From NCBI RefSeq assembly GCF_004118855.1, contig NZ_PDKF01000008.1, positions 248,001 through 312,000 on the forward strand: a stretch of 64,000 nucleotides of DNA, given 5' to 3'. A program made the translations under genes and the position numbers. The notes beneath the pieces are model-generated. The model had not been told where the DNA came from. It did no database searches and saw nothing but the letters and a program-made list of their open reading frames with translations. Below, piece by piece: positions 52,744 through 62,306 of this stretch (position 1 is the first letter of the stretch; the number at the start of each line of letters is the position of its first letter). Source of the DNA: Arcobacter sp. CECT 8983. Its GTDB lineage: Bacteria; Campylobacterota; Campylobacteria; Campylobacterales; Arcobacteraceae.

Positions 52744-54702
52744 CTAATTGTTAAAACTCTCGACAAGCTCTTCTAGCTCTAAAAATCTTTCAACTTTTTG
52801 TTCATAAAGTTCTTCTATTTCTTCTAGCTCTTTTGAAACAGCAACAATTCCTTTTTGCTCATAACAAGAGGGTGTTGCAAGGCATTCATTTATTTGTTCA
52901 ATTTTTTCTTCAAGCTCTTCTATGTCTTTTGGTAAAGAATCATAGTCTCTTTGATCTTTATATGAAAGTTTTGTTTGCTTTTTTTCTTTGTTAGTTAATT
53001 TTATATTAGATGAGTTGTTGTCTTGTTTTGAACTCTCTTTTTCTAAAGAATCAAGTTCTTTTAACTCTTTTTCTATTTCTAAATACTCTGTATAAGGTTG
53101 ATAGCTTTCTTCAACTGTTCCATCACCTTTAAATACAAATAACTTTTTAGCAATTTTATCTACAAAATATCTATCGTGAGATACAAAAATCAATGCTCCT
53201 TGAAAGTTTTGTAAATACTCTTCTAAAATATTAATTGTAGGGATATCTAAATCATTTGTTGGCTCATCAAGGATTAAGCAATCAACTTTTTTAGTAAATA
53301 AAAGTGCTAAGGCAACTCTATTTTTCTCTCCACCACTTAAAACACCAACTTTTTTATCTAAATATTCTCTAGGGAAAAGGAAGTTCTTTAAGTATCCAAA
53401 TACATGCATAGTTCTTCCATCATCTAAAACAACTCTATCTCCACCATTTGGACAAAAAGTTTCCATAAGGTTTTTAGAATCATCAAGCATATCTCTTTGT
53501 TGATCGAAATATCCTATATTGAAATCACCTTTTTTAAGTCTTCCACTATCTATTTTCATTTTTTCCATAAAGATTTTAAGTAAAGTTGATTTTCCACTTC
53601 CATTTGGACCAACTATTGCAATAGTATCTTTTTGTAAAATTCTTGTAGTAAAGTCTTTTATTAGCTCTTTTTCTCCTAAAGATTTATAGATATTGTCTAA
53701 CTCATAAAGCATTTTCTTTTTATTTTTTTGTTTTTCTTCACTATTAAATGACTTTTGCTCCCTTTGAAGTTCTAAAGACATTTTTTTAATAGCTGCAGGA
53801 TTTGATTTTGCTTTTTTCTTTAAATCAAAGTATTCTGCTTTTCTTCTTTCATTTCTTTTCCTTCTCGCAGTAACACCTCTTTGCATCCAATGAGCTTCTC
53901 TTTTTACAAGTCTTAGTAAATTTTCATGGTCTTTTTGCATATTTTCTAACATTTGTTGTTTTTGTTCTAAATATGAAGAATATCCACCATTAAATCTTTT
54001 TAAGTCTCCCCCTTCAACTTCCACAACTGAAGTTGCAATATTATCAATAAAATATCTATCATGAGAGATGAAAAGTAGAGTAAAGTTGTTCTTTAAAAGA
54101 AGGCTTTCTAGAAACTCAACCATATAAACATCAAGGTGGTTTGTAGGTTCATCTAGAAGTAGTACATCAGGTTTTTTAAGAAGTAGTCCAGCTAAGCTAA
54201 CTCTTCTTTGCTCACCACCACTTAGTAGATTTACATCTTTGTGTTCATACTGTTTTAGTTGAAACTCTTTTAATACTCTTTCTATAGTATTATCTAAATC
54301 CCATGCATTATGAAAATCAATATATGTAGCAAGTTCACTTTGTCTTTTTAAAAGCTCTTCATTGTCATAATCACTTGCAATTTTTAAAGTTAACTCTTCA
54401 TACTCTTTTTTTGTACTTTTGATTTCTGCAAGTTGTTCTTCAATTGCATCTCTTACTTTTAGACCTGCTTTAAATTTTGGTTGTTGATCTAACATTTCTA
54501 TTTTTAAAGACTTATCAATAGATATTTCTCCATTGTCAGGTTCAACTTGATTCATGATGATTTTAAAAAGTGTTGATTTTCCTTGTCCATTTTGACCAAT
54601 TACAGCTATTCTTTGACCTTCTAATAAAGTGAAGTTTACATCTTTTAATATTGTTTTTACATCATATTGTTTTGAAATGTTTTGTAGGTCTATTAATGCC
54701 AT
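52744..54702 (-). CDS. ABC-F ATPase, Uup type
   Basis: 652 residues with two ATPase domains: Walker A IGQNGQGKSTLF and VGPNGSGKSTLL, signatures LLSGGEQRRVSLAG and VLSGGEKNRVALAL, Walker B LLLDEPTNHLD and LILDEPTNDLD. The interdomain linker is charged and helical, and a C-terminal coiled coil (LEEKIEQINECLA to the end) marks the Uup subgroup. These soluble proteins act on ribosomes (or branched DNA for Uup). The promoter must lie in the 157-base divergent gap before the AraC gene. Confidence 0.9.
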   Translation of the reverse strand: MALIDLQNISKQYDVKTILKDVNFTLLEGQRIAVIGQNGQGKSTLFKIIMNQVEPDNGEISIDKSLKIEMLDQQPKFKAGLKVRDAIEEQLAEIKSTKKEYEELTLKIASDYDNEELLKRQSELATYIDFHNAWDLDNTIERVLKEFQLKQYEHKDVNLLSGGEQRRVSLAGLLLKKPDVLLLDEPTNHLDVYMVEFLESLLLKNNFTLLFISHDRYFIDNIATSVVEVEGGDLKRFNGGYSSYLEQKQQMLENMQKDHENLLRLVKREAHWMQRGVTARRKRNERRKAEYFDLKKKAKSNPAAIKKMSLELQREQKSFNSEEKQKNKKKMLYELDNIYKSLGEKELIKDFTTRILQKDTIAIVGPNGSGKSTLLKIFMEKMKIDSGRLKKGDFNIGYFDQQRDMLDDSKNLMETFCPNGGDRVVLDDGRTMHVFGYLKNFLFPREYLDKKVGVLSGGEKNRVALALLFTKKVDCLILDEPTNDLDIPTINILEEYLQNFQGALIFVSHDRYFVDKIAKKLFVFKGDGTVEESYQPYTEYLEIEKELKELDSLEKESSKQDNNSSNIKLTNKEKKQTKLSYKDQRDYDSLPKDIEELEEKIEQINECLATPSCYEQKGIVAVSKELEEIEELYEQKVERFLELEELVESFNN

Positions 54703-54859
54703 GTATTTTTTAGTTCTCCTGAGATTTCATATCTATTTAAAGGCAGATATAATAGCTAAAAAGTAGTTAAAATTGCATATTATAAAGCTTTGCAATAATA
54801 TACTATGAGAAGTGGATAAAATTTAGTAAAATATAGAAAAATATTAATAAGTTATAAAA

Positions 54860-55639
54860 ATGGACAAATTTATATATAAAAATAGTCAATTAGGAATTAC
54901 AGCTTTATCAGCTAAAATAAATAAATTTTCTTATAAAAAACATGCCCATGAAGAGTATGCTATAGGTGTTACTTTAAGAGGAGTTCAAGAGTATAAATTA
55001 GAAGGTTGGTCAAAAGCTTCTTATGCAAATGGTGTAATGCTTTTTAACCCAGAACAAGTTCATGATGGAAAAGCAGGGCACTATAAAGAAGGAATTGATT
55101 ATGTTATGCTTTATATTAAGCCAGAACTTTTTTTAGAGGGAATTTGTAAAAAAGATATTGTAACTTTTTCAGAACCTATTGTTTATAAAGATAAATTGAA
55201 AGTAGATATTTTAAATCTTTCAAAAGCAATATTAAATAACTATGATGATGCTTTGTGTAATGAACTATATTTAGAATTAGTTGATAACTTTTCATCAAAA
55301 GAGCTTTTATCTACATATAAAAATGAAAATGAAATTATTAAAAAAGCAAAAGAGATTATATATTATGAACTTGATAATGTTTTATATTTAGAAGATATTT
55401 CAAAGCAATTAAGTTTATCAAAGTTCGATTTTATAAGACTTTTTAAAGCAAATACAGGAATAACACCATATCAATTTTTTTTAAATGCAAAAGTAGTACA
55501 CTCTAAAAGATATTTAGAAATTACAAAAGACATTTATGGTGCAGTTGTAGAATTTGGGTTTACTGACCTTTCTCATTATAATCGAAACTTTAAAAAAGTA
55601 TATGGAATTACACCTTTACAGTATATTTCTCAACTTTGA
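54860..55639 (+). CDS. AraC-family transcriptional regulator
   Basis: 259 residues. The N-terminal cupin-like sensing domain contains KKHAHEEYAIGVTLRGVQEYKL and FNPEQVHDG. The C-terminal double helix-turn-helix has YLEDISKQLSLSKFDFIRLFK and the canonical GFTDLSHYNRNFKKVYGITPLQY. No transport or catabolic gene adjoins it, so its target is unknown. It converges on the cyclase gene. Confidence 0.92.
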   Translation: MDKFIYKNSQLGITALSAKINKFSYKKHAHEEYAIGVTLRGVQEYKLEGWSKASYANGVMLFNPEQVHDGKAGHYKEGIDYVMLYIKPELFLEGICKKDIVTFSEPIVYKDKLKVDILNLSKAILNNYDDALCNELYLELVDNFSSKELLSTYKNENEIIKKAKEIIYYELDNVLYLEDISKQLSLSKFDFIRLFKANTGITPYQFFLNAKVVHSKRYLEITKDIYGAVVEFGFTDLSHYNRNFKKVYGITPLQYISQL

Positions 55640-55647
55640 AAATAGTT

Positions 55648-57828
55648 TTAAGATTTAGTATTATGCTTATAGACTCCGTTAAAATCTTTTGGTGGAGTTA
55701 AAATAAACTCTTTACATCTTTTTATGTAAAGCTTATATATCTTTTTATTTGATTTGTTCTCATCTTCTTGTAAATCTTCAAATATCTTTAATGCTTCATT
55801 AAATTTTGAATCTTTGTATAATTTTATTGCTTTATGATATAAGTCTAGTTCTTTTTGTAATGTTTCATTTGGTTTACCAAAATCAATAACTTGCCAAATT
55901 TCTATAGGTTTGTTTTTCCCTTTTACAGTTACATAATCTAAGAATCTAAAAATATACTCTTTTTCTAGTTTTTCTTTTGTAAAGTTTGAAATATTTAATT
56001 TAGAATCATAATACTTACAAAGAGATTCTAATCTAGCTCCTAAATTAATAGTATCACCAATAACTGTATAATCACTTCTTAGTGAACTTCCCATTTCTCC
56101 AACAATTGCAAGACCTGTGTTTAATCCAATTCCAATATCTATTAAAGGTTTATTCTCTTTTTCAAGTTTTTTATTTAAAGGTTCAAGCTCTTTTATTTGA
56201 TATAAAGAGGCACTTACAGCTTTGTCTGCATGGTTTTTAACATCAGCAGGGGCATTCCAATATGCCATAATTGCATCACCAATATATTTATCAATAGTTC
56301 CTTCATATTTTGTAATAATATTACTCATAGGTTCCATATACTCATTTAAATATGAAATAAGCTTTTTGGCATTATTCATTTGTTCTGATATATTTGTGAA
56401 ACCTCTTACATCACTAAAGAATACAGTTACTTCTTTTTCCATAGCTTGAAATTCATTGCTATCAATATTTTTAAGTAGATTATCCATAACTTCTTTTGAT
56501 ACTTTTGCTGCAAATTTCTTTTTTATAGCTTCTTCTTGTTTGATTTCATAAAAATAGTCAAATAAAGTTGCAATAATAGCTGCAAAAATAATAGTTGCCA
56601 ATGGAAAAAATATATTTAAAACAATTCCATGGGTAAATAAAACATAATAAGTAAAAATTCCAAAGCCACCTAATAATAAAATAGTTCCTAAAGGATTAAA
56701 CCAAAAAGGAGTATATGTAATTAAAAGTACAGTAATTATAGAAAGTAAAAATATTAAAGTGACATTAGCACCATCTATCCAAGAAGCTTTGTAGATAAAA
56801 TCACCTTTTATAATATTATCAATAACATTTGCATGAACTTCAACTCCTGGATAAATTGATTCAAAAGGAGTTGCTCTTAAATCAAGTAATCCAACAGCTG
56901 AGGTTCCAATAAGTGCAATTTTACCTTCTAACTCTTTTTTATCAATTTTATTTTCATAGATATCAATTGCAGAGTAGTATTTAAAGTTCCCTTCTTTGCC
57001 TCTAAAGTTAACTAAAATTCTTCCATATCTATCAGTTGGGATTTTTAAATCTCCTAAAGATATATTCTCAATTCCTTGTTCATCATAATTAACAATTACT
57101 CTTTTTGTTTGAGTTATTATTCTTAAAACTTCTAATGACAAAGAAGGATAAATTATATCATCATAAGATATTACAAGGGGAACACTTCTTATGATTCCTG
57201 AGTTATCAGGAATATTATTAAAAAAACCACTGCTATAAGAGTTGCTTTGTAACAGAGGAATATTTAATATTGTTCCATATGCTTTAATTAAAGAGTTATT
57301 TCCTAATTGTTTATTTTTTTCAACAATTATTGCAGGTATTTCAGGTGCTCTTTTTCCTAAATGTTTTTTCTGTTCTAACTCAAAAACATAACCAAGTATC
57401 GTTGGTGTTGTGGCTACAGTTTTTGCAAAATCCAAATCATAGTTTGGAATATTCTCTTTTTTTATTCCAAACTCTTCAAAAACTTTGTGGGGAGAACTAT
57501 TGTCTTCTTCTGCAAAAACAATATCAAAAGCAATTAGTCCAATCTCATTTTGAGTAAGATTTTGTAATATTTTTGAGACCTTATTTCTTTGCCAAGGCCA
57601 TTGACCTAATTTGTTTAATGATTTTTCATCAATATCAATAATAATCACATTATTAGTATTAGAAATTTCACCTCTTATATTAAAAAGTGTATCTCTTAAT
57701 CTATTATCTATGGAATCGGGTAATTTAGGAAAAAAGATGTAGAAAGTTGAAGAAAAAATAGCAATAAAAATTGATACTAAAAAATATAGTAAAAACTTTT
57801 TTATTGCTTTTTTCTTATGCTTATTCAT
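55648..57828 (-). CDS. CHASE2-domain adenylate cyclase (class III)
   Basis: 726 residues. A membrane helix (12-33) and a CHASE2 sensing domain (about 40-345; VIIIDIDEKSL, LIAFDIVFAEED, IALIGTSAVGLLD) are followed by three membrane helices (about 355-425). The class III catalytic domain (about 465-650) has metal Asp473 (FFSDVRGF) and Asp518 (YIGDAIMAYW). The adenine-selecting pair is K514/T588, and N595 and R599 are the transition-state residues, so all catalytic positions are present and ATP is the likely substrate. The start overlaps the phosphodiesterase gene's stop by one base. Confidence 0.88.
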   Translation of the reverse strand: MNKHKKKAIKKFLLYFLVSIFIAIFSSTFYIFFPKLPDSIDNRLRDTLFNIRGEISNTNNVIIIDIDEKSLNKLGQWPWQRNKVSKILQNLTQNEIGLIAFDIVFAEEDNSSPHKVFEEFGIKKENIPNYDLDFAKTVATTPTILGYVFELEQKKHLGKRAPEIPAIIVEKNKQLGNNSLIKAYGTILNIPLLQSNSYSSGFFNNIPDNSGIIRSVPLVISYDDIIYPSLSLEVLRIITQTKRVIVNYDEQGIENISLGDLKIPTDRYGRILVNFRGKEGNFKYYSAIDIYENKIDKKELEGKIALIGTSAVGLLDLRATPFESIYPGVEVHANVIDNIIKGDFIYKASWIDGANVTLIFLLSIITVLLITYTPFWFNPLGTILLLGGFGIFTYYVLFTHGIVLNIFFPLATIIFAAIIATLFDYFYEIKQEEAIKKKFAAKVSKEVMDNLLKNIDSNEFQAMEKEVTVFFSDVRGFTNISEQMNNAKKLISYLNEYMEPMSNIITKYEGTIDKYIGDAIMAYWNAPADVKNHADKAVSASLYQIKELEPLNKKLEKENKPLIDIGIGLNTGLAIVGEMGSSLRSDYTVIGDTINLGARLESLCKYYDSKLNISNFTKEKLEKEYIFRFLDYVTVKGKNKPIEIWQVIDFGKPNETLQKELDLYHKAIKLYKDSKFNEALKIFEDLQEDENKSNKKIYKLYIKRCKEFILTPPKDFNGVYKHNTKS

Positions 57829-60176
57829 TAGAATAAAAGTTTACTTTCATCAATTTGATAATCAAACAGTTCTTCATAGGCATATTGTTTAAGAGCTTCA
57901 TTTTCATGGAAGAATTTTAATAAATTTTTATCAATTTCTCCATCTTTTGCCATAAAAGAGAGTATTTTAAATACTTCAGATAGTTTTTTTGCATCTTTAT
58001 ATGGTCTATCATTTGATGTTAAAGCTTCAAAGATATCTGCAAGAATCATAATTCTATCTTCTAAACTTAATTGAGTTTCATCTAATCCTCTAGGATAACC
58101 ATTTCCATTTAACTTTTCATGGTGATTAACTGCAATATTTAAAACATCTTTGTATTTTTTTGGGAATGGTAAAGAAGATAACATATCAAGAGAAAGCTGA
58201 GCATGATAATTCATAATTGATTTTTCATTGCTAGTTAGAGTTCCTTTTTTTATACAAAGGTTAAACTCTTCATCTTCTGATAAGAAGCTTGTTTTTTCTC
58301 CTTTTTTTATATAATTATATTTAGCTATTTCTTTAACTCTTTCAATATCTTTATCTTCCATAAATTCCCCACCAATATTGGCTCTTTTCAGGAATTTAAT
58401 ATCATTATCATATTTTTCAATATTTTTTATATACTCTTCTTGTGTAATCTCATTTTTAAGAAGTTTAATCTCTTCATCTCTTTTTAGAATTTCTACTCTT
58501 TCTTCTATAAATCCAATTCTATCTATCATTTTTTCTAGTTTTGTGGATTTATCAATAATTGATTCAGGCATTGAGATCTTACCAATATCATGCATCCATG
58601 CAGCAAGCTCTATTTGTCTAAAATCATTTTCACTATATCTTACTTCTTTGTAAGTTGTTTCATCTTCATGTATTGCTCTTGCAAGATAGTTAGCTACTTT
58701 TGCAACTCTTCCAATATGATTTCTTGTATGTTTTGATTTTGCATCTACTGCATGTGCAATTGTTGTTACAAAAGCATTTAAAAACTCTTCTAAACTATTG
58801 ATTAAAAAACTATTTGTTAAAGCCATTGCAGCTTGTGAAGCTAAAGCTTTAATAATCTTTTCATCTTCTTCTGTAAAGGCAATCTTTGATTTAGAGATTT
58901 TTGTTTTATTTATTAGTTGAAGCACTCCAATTACATCTTCTTCATGATTAATTAGAGGAATAACAAGCATTGATTTTGATTCATAACCTGTTCTTTTATC
59001 AAAATCCTTTGTTCCTTGAAAGTTATAGTCTTCATTATTATAAACATCGGGAATGTTAATAATCCTATTTTCCATTGCTGCAACTACTGCAACCATACTT
59101 TTATTTTTTGAGCCATCTTTTAAATATAAAGGCAGTGAATCCCAAGTAAGGTCATCTTTTGTTCCTCCCATAAAAATATTCAAAGGATCATTTTGAACTA
59201 CTTTAAACTCTAGGGATTTTTTGTCTTTTGACATAATATAAAGTGTTCCAGCTTCACAGTGAGTCAGTTCTCTTGTTAAAGTAAGAATCATTTCAAAAAG
59301 AGCACTTTTATCAAGTTCACTTGAAAGTTGAAGGTTTATATCCATAATTCTTTCAAACTTATTTTGACTTATTAAATCAGACTCTATTTGTTTTGTATCA
59401 ATATGAATAATATCACCTTCATTTAATATTTTTCCACCATTTTCCAATATCTTATATTCTTTTATTTCTTCAACAATTTCTTCATAAAATGAAGGTTTAA
59501 GGTGATATAAAAAGATTTGGATATCATCTCTTTGTATATTTTCAAGCTCTTTTTTTAGAAGTTCTGGCGTTAAATGCATACTTGCATGTGCTAATTGTTT
59601 TAAATGAGAAGGAAAAGAACACTCAATAATAAGACATTTGATTTTATAATTGTTATTTAATATTTCCCATATTTTTGGATTTATATAAGTATCTCCACTT
59701 ATTAGATACCCTAAGTCATCGTCTTTAATAACTTGGTACCCATATGCTCCTTTTATATGATTAGCTTTTATTGCTGTTATTTCATAATTTTCTATTTTAA
59801 TTGATTGTTCTTCTTTTATCTCAATAAATTCTAATGCTTTTTTATCTGATTTAAGTAGATTTATTTTTGTAAAATCAGGCCAAATTTTGTCATTGAAAGT
59901 GTGTTCTTTTAATGAGTTTATTGTCTCTTTAGAACCATAAATTTTAAGTGTTTCTTTTCTTCTTTCATAAAAACTTTCTATTATAAAAGGTAAATCGATT
60001 ATATGATCAGAGTGTGAATGCGTAATAAATATATGATCTATAAAAAGAGTTTCATCACTTAATGTATTAATTACATTACCTGCATCAATAATAATATTTT
60101 TAAAAATCTGAAAAGAAGTGGTTCCTTTAAGTTTTGTTTTACTACCACTTGCTCCAAGTACTTTTAAATAGTTCAT
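57828..60176 (-). CDS. Class II phosphodiesterase-GAF-HD-GYP fusion protein
   Basis: 782 residues with three domains. (1) Residues 1-255: metallo-beta-lactamase fold of the class II cyclic-nucleotide phosphodiesterase type, with H53-S-H-S-D-H58, HTFNDKIWPDF, the GDT at 161-163 and ECSFPSH...HASMHLTPELL. (2) Residues about 280-460: GAF domain with the full NKFDE motif (N423 K424, F434, D438 E439) known from cAMP/cGMP-binding GAFs. (3) Residues about 465-770: HD-GYP with H529-D530 and HHEKLNGNGYPRG (GYP 693-695), the c-di-GMP phosphodiesterase type, carrying an extra charged segment of roughly 90 residues between its halves. First gene of a pair with the cyclase. Confidence 0.85.
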   Translation of the reverse strand: MNYLKVLGASGSKTKLKGTTSFQIFKNIIIDAGNVINTLSDETLFIDHIFITHSHSDHIIDLPFIIESFYERRKETLKIYGSKETINSLKEHTFNDKIWPDFTKINLLKSDKKALEFIEIKEEQSIKIENYEITAIKANHIKGAYGYQVIKDDDLGYLISGDTYINPKIWEILNNNYKIKCLIIECSFPSHLKQLAHASMHLTPELLKKELENIQRDDIQIFLYHLKPSFYEEIVEEIKEYKILENGGKILNEGDIIHIDTKQIESDLISQNKFERIMDINLQLSSELDKSALFEMILTLTRELTHCEAGTLYIMSKDKKSLEFKVVQNDPLNIFMGGTKDDLTWDSLPLYLKDGSKNKSMVAVVAAMENRIINIPDVYNNEDYNFQGTKDFDKRTGYESKSMLVIPLINHEEDVIGVLQLINKTKISKSKIAFTEEDEKIIKALASQAAMALTNSFLINSLEEFLNAFVTTIAHAVDAKSKHTRNHIGRVAKVANYLARAIHEDETTYKEVRYSENDFRQIELAAWMHDIGKISMPESIIDKSTKLEKMIDRIGFIEERVEILKRDEEIKLLKNEITQEEYIKNIEKYDNDIKFLKRANIGGEFMEDKDIERVKEIAKYNYIKKGEKTSFLSEDEEFNLCIKKGTLTSNEKSIMNYHAQLSLDMLSSLPFPKKYKDVLNIAVNHHEKLNGNGYPRGLDETQLSLEDRIMILADIFEALTSNDRPYKDAKKLSEVFKILSFMAKDGEIDKNLLKFFHENEALKQYAYEELFDYQIDESKLLF

Positions 60177-60208
60177 TTAAAATCCTTATGAATGAAGAAA
60201 TAACTTCT

Positions 60209-60214
60209 ATTATA
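60209..60214 (-). promoter_or_regulatory. -10 box before the phosphodiesterase-cyclase pair
   Basis: The minus strand reads ATAGTATAATAG, a perfect TATAAT 33 bases before the start codon, squeezed into the 38-base gap after the transporter gene. AAGGA precedes the ATG. It suggests the two-gene module has its own transcript. Confidence 0.45.
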
Positions 60215-61099
60215 CTATTTTTCTTTGTTGATTACAAAGTCATCATAAGGGTCCATATGAATATTTATAATCCAGTCTCTTTTTGTATCTAAGTTTTTTA
60301 TAGAAGCTTCAATTTTGTCTGAAACTTTGTGAGCATCCATTAATGTAATTAAACAATCAAAAACTAAATGTACTTCAACAAAAGTTTGGTTACCAGCTTC
60401 TCTTGTTTTAAGAAGATGATGCGTGTTTACTTTTTCTTCTTTGTTAATTATTTCAGTTATATTTTTGACAAGTTCTTCATCAACTGCTCTATCAAGTAAA
60501 ACTAAGATACCATCTTGGATTAGTTCATAAGCAGAATAGATAATAAAAATTGAAATACCTCCACCAACAATTACATCAATAAGTTCAATTCCTGTGAAGT
60601 TTATTAAAATAAGAGATATAAAAACAGCAGCATTTGTATATACATCTGTTTTATAATGTAGGGCATCAGCTTTAATAACCATACTTCCTGTTTGTTTTGC
60701 AACACGATTTAAGTATATAACTAAACTTATAGTAATTATAATTGAAAGTGTCATTACAAGTAAAGAAATATCTAAATACTGAGAAGTTTCATCATTTATA
60801 GCTTTTTTAATGGCTTGATAAAGTAAAAATAAGCCAGAGATACAAATAATTGTACCTTCAATTACAGAAGCTAAGGCTTCTATTTTTCCTCTTCCATAGT
60901 TAAAGTGTTTATCGGCAGGTTTTTCTGAATTGCTAATTGCAAAGTAGTTAAAAATAGATACAAACATATCAAGTACAGAATCAATGGCAGAAGCAAGAAC
61001 TGCAACTGAACCACTAGCAATTCCTACAACTAATTTGATTAATGTAAGAATTGCTGCAACGCTACTTGATACAAGCGTTGCTTTTTTTTGTGGGGTCAT
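60215..61099 (-). CDS. Cation diffusion facilitator transporter (FieF/ZitB type)
   Basis: 294 residues, six membrane helices plus a cytoplasmic C-terminal domain. Metal-site residues appear in SAIDSVLDMFVSIFNYFA (helix II) and KADALHYKTDVYTNAAV (helix V, HxxxD). KHFNYGRGKIEALASVIEG is the family loop. The C terminus includes VEVHLVFD and NIHMDP. Exports Zn2+, Fe2+ or similar divalent ions by proton antiport; exact metal not readable. It directly follows the aminotransferase gene (1-base gap). Confidence 0.93.
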   Translation of the reverse strand: MTPQKKATLVSSSVAAILTLIKLVVGIASGSVAVLASAIDSVLDMFVSIFNYFAISNSEKPADKHFNYGRGKIEALASVIEGTIICISGLFLLYQAIKKAINDETSQYLDISLLVMTLSIIITISLVIYLNRVAKQTGSMVIKADALHYKTDVYTNAAVFISLILINFTGIELIDVIVGGGISIFIIYSAYELIQDGILVLLDRAVDEELVKNITEIINKEEKVNTHHLLKTREAGNQTFVEVHLVFDCLITLMDAHKVSDKIEASIKNLDTKRDWIINIHMDPYDDFVINKEK

Positions 61100-61100
61100 A

Positions 61101-62276
61101 TTATGAGTAGTTTTCTTCTACAAACTTTTTAATTCTTCTAATACCTTCTTCAATAGTAGGTAAGTCAGTTGCAAAAGAGAATCTAAAATAACCTTCAGTT
61201 CCAAATGCAAGACCTGGAACAATTGCTACACCTTCTTTTTCTAATAAATCAGCAGAAAATTTCATAGAGTCTCCACCAATATCTTTAATATTTACAAAAA
61301 GATAGAATGCTCCTTGTGGTACAACACAAGAAATTCCTTTTATAGCATTGAATGATTCAACTGCAACATTTCTTCTTTTTTCAAACTCTTTTCTCATAGC
61401 TTCAATATTCTCATCAGCACTTCCATCTAGGGCTGTAACAGCTGCTTGTAAAGTTATTGAGTTTACATTTGAAGTAACTTGTCCTTGAAGTTTTGTCATA
61501 GCTTTTATTAGTGCTTTATGAGGAGTTGCAACATAACCATATCTCCAACCAGTCATAGCAACTGCTTTACTAATACCATTAATAGTTACTGTTCTTTGGA
61601 ACATGTCATCATTAACAGAAGCAACTGCTGTGAACTCTTCTCCATCATAAATGATTTTCTCATACATCTCATCACTTAATACTAAAATATCTGTACCTTT
61701 TAGTACTTCAGCTAACGATAATAATTCTTCTTTTGTATATACTGCACCAGTTGGGTTAGATGGAGTATTTAAAAGTAAAATTTTTGTTTTATCTGTAATT
61801 GCTGCTTTTAATTGTTCAGCAGTGATTTTGAATTCTGTAGAATCATCTGTTTCAATAAATACAGGAACACCATCAGAAAATTTTACTTGCTCAGGATATG
61901 TAACCCAGTATGGAGCAGGAATAATTACTTCATCACCTTCTTCAATTAGACATTGAAATAGGTTAAATAATGAATGTTTTGCTCCATTAGATACAATGAT
62001 TTCATCTAAATCATAATCTAATCCATGATCAGTTTTTAATTTCTTGATAATTGCTTTTTTAGTTTCAATGGTACCTTCAACAGCAGTGTATTTTGTGTGA
62101 CCGTCTTTGATTGCTTGGATGGCTGCTTCTTTAATAACTTCAGGTGTATCAAAATCTGGTTCACCCGCACTAAAACTTAAAATGTCTTTACCTTGTGCCT
62201 TTAACTCCCTTGCTAAAGCTGTAATTGCCATTGTAACTGATGGCGATAGGTTTTCCATTCTACTTGCAATTTTCAT
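61101..62276 (-). CDS. Aspartate aminotransferase (class I, subgroup Ib)
   Basis: 391 residues, PLP fold-type I. FSAGEPDFDTP at the N terminus, YTAVEGTIETKKAI, LLNTPSNPTGAVY, the PLP lysine in NGISKAVAMTGWRYGY and the C-terminal FRFSFA arginine are all present. Transfers amino groups between aspartate/glutamate and oxo acids; related enzymes also act on prephenate, so substrate breadth is uncertain. Confidence 0.93.
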   Translation of the reverse strand: MKIASRMENLSPSVTMAITALARELKAQGKDILSFSAGEPDFDTPEVIKEAAIQAIKDGHTKYTAVEGTIETKKAIIKKLKTDHGLDYDLDEIIVSNGAKHSLFNLFQCLIEEGDEVIIPAPYWVTYPEQVKFSDGVPVFIETDDSTEFKITAEQLKAAITDKTKILLLNTPSNPTGAVYTKEELLSLAEVLKGTDILVLSDEMYEKIIYDGEEFTAVASVNDDMFQRTVTINGISKAVAMTGWRYGYVATPHKALIKAMTKLQGQVTSNVNSITLQAAVTALDGSADENIEAMRKEFEKRRNVAVESFNAIKGISCVVPQGAFYLFVNIKDIGGDSMKFSADLLEKEGVAIVPGLAFGTEGYFRFSFATDLPTIEEGIRRIKKFVEENYS

Positions 62277-62306
62277 TTTATATTTGTCCTTTAATAAATT
62301 TAAAGT

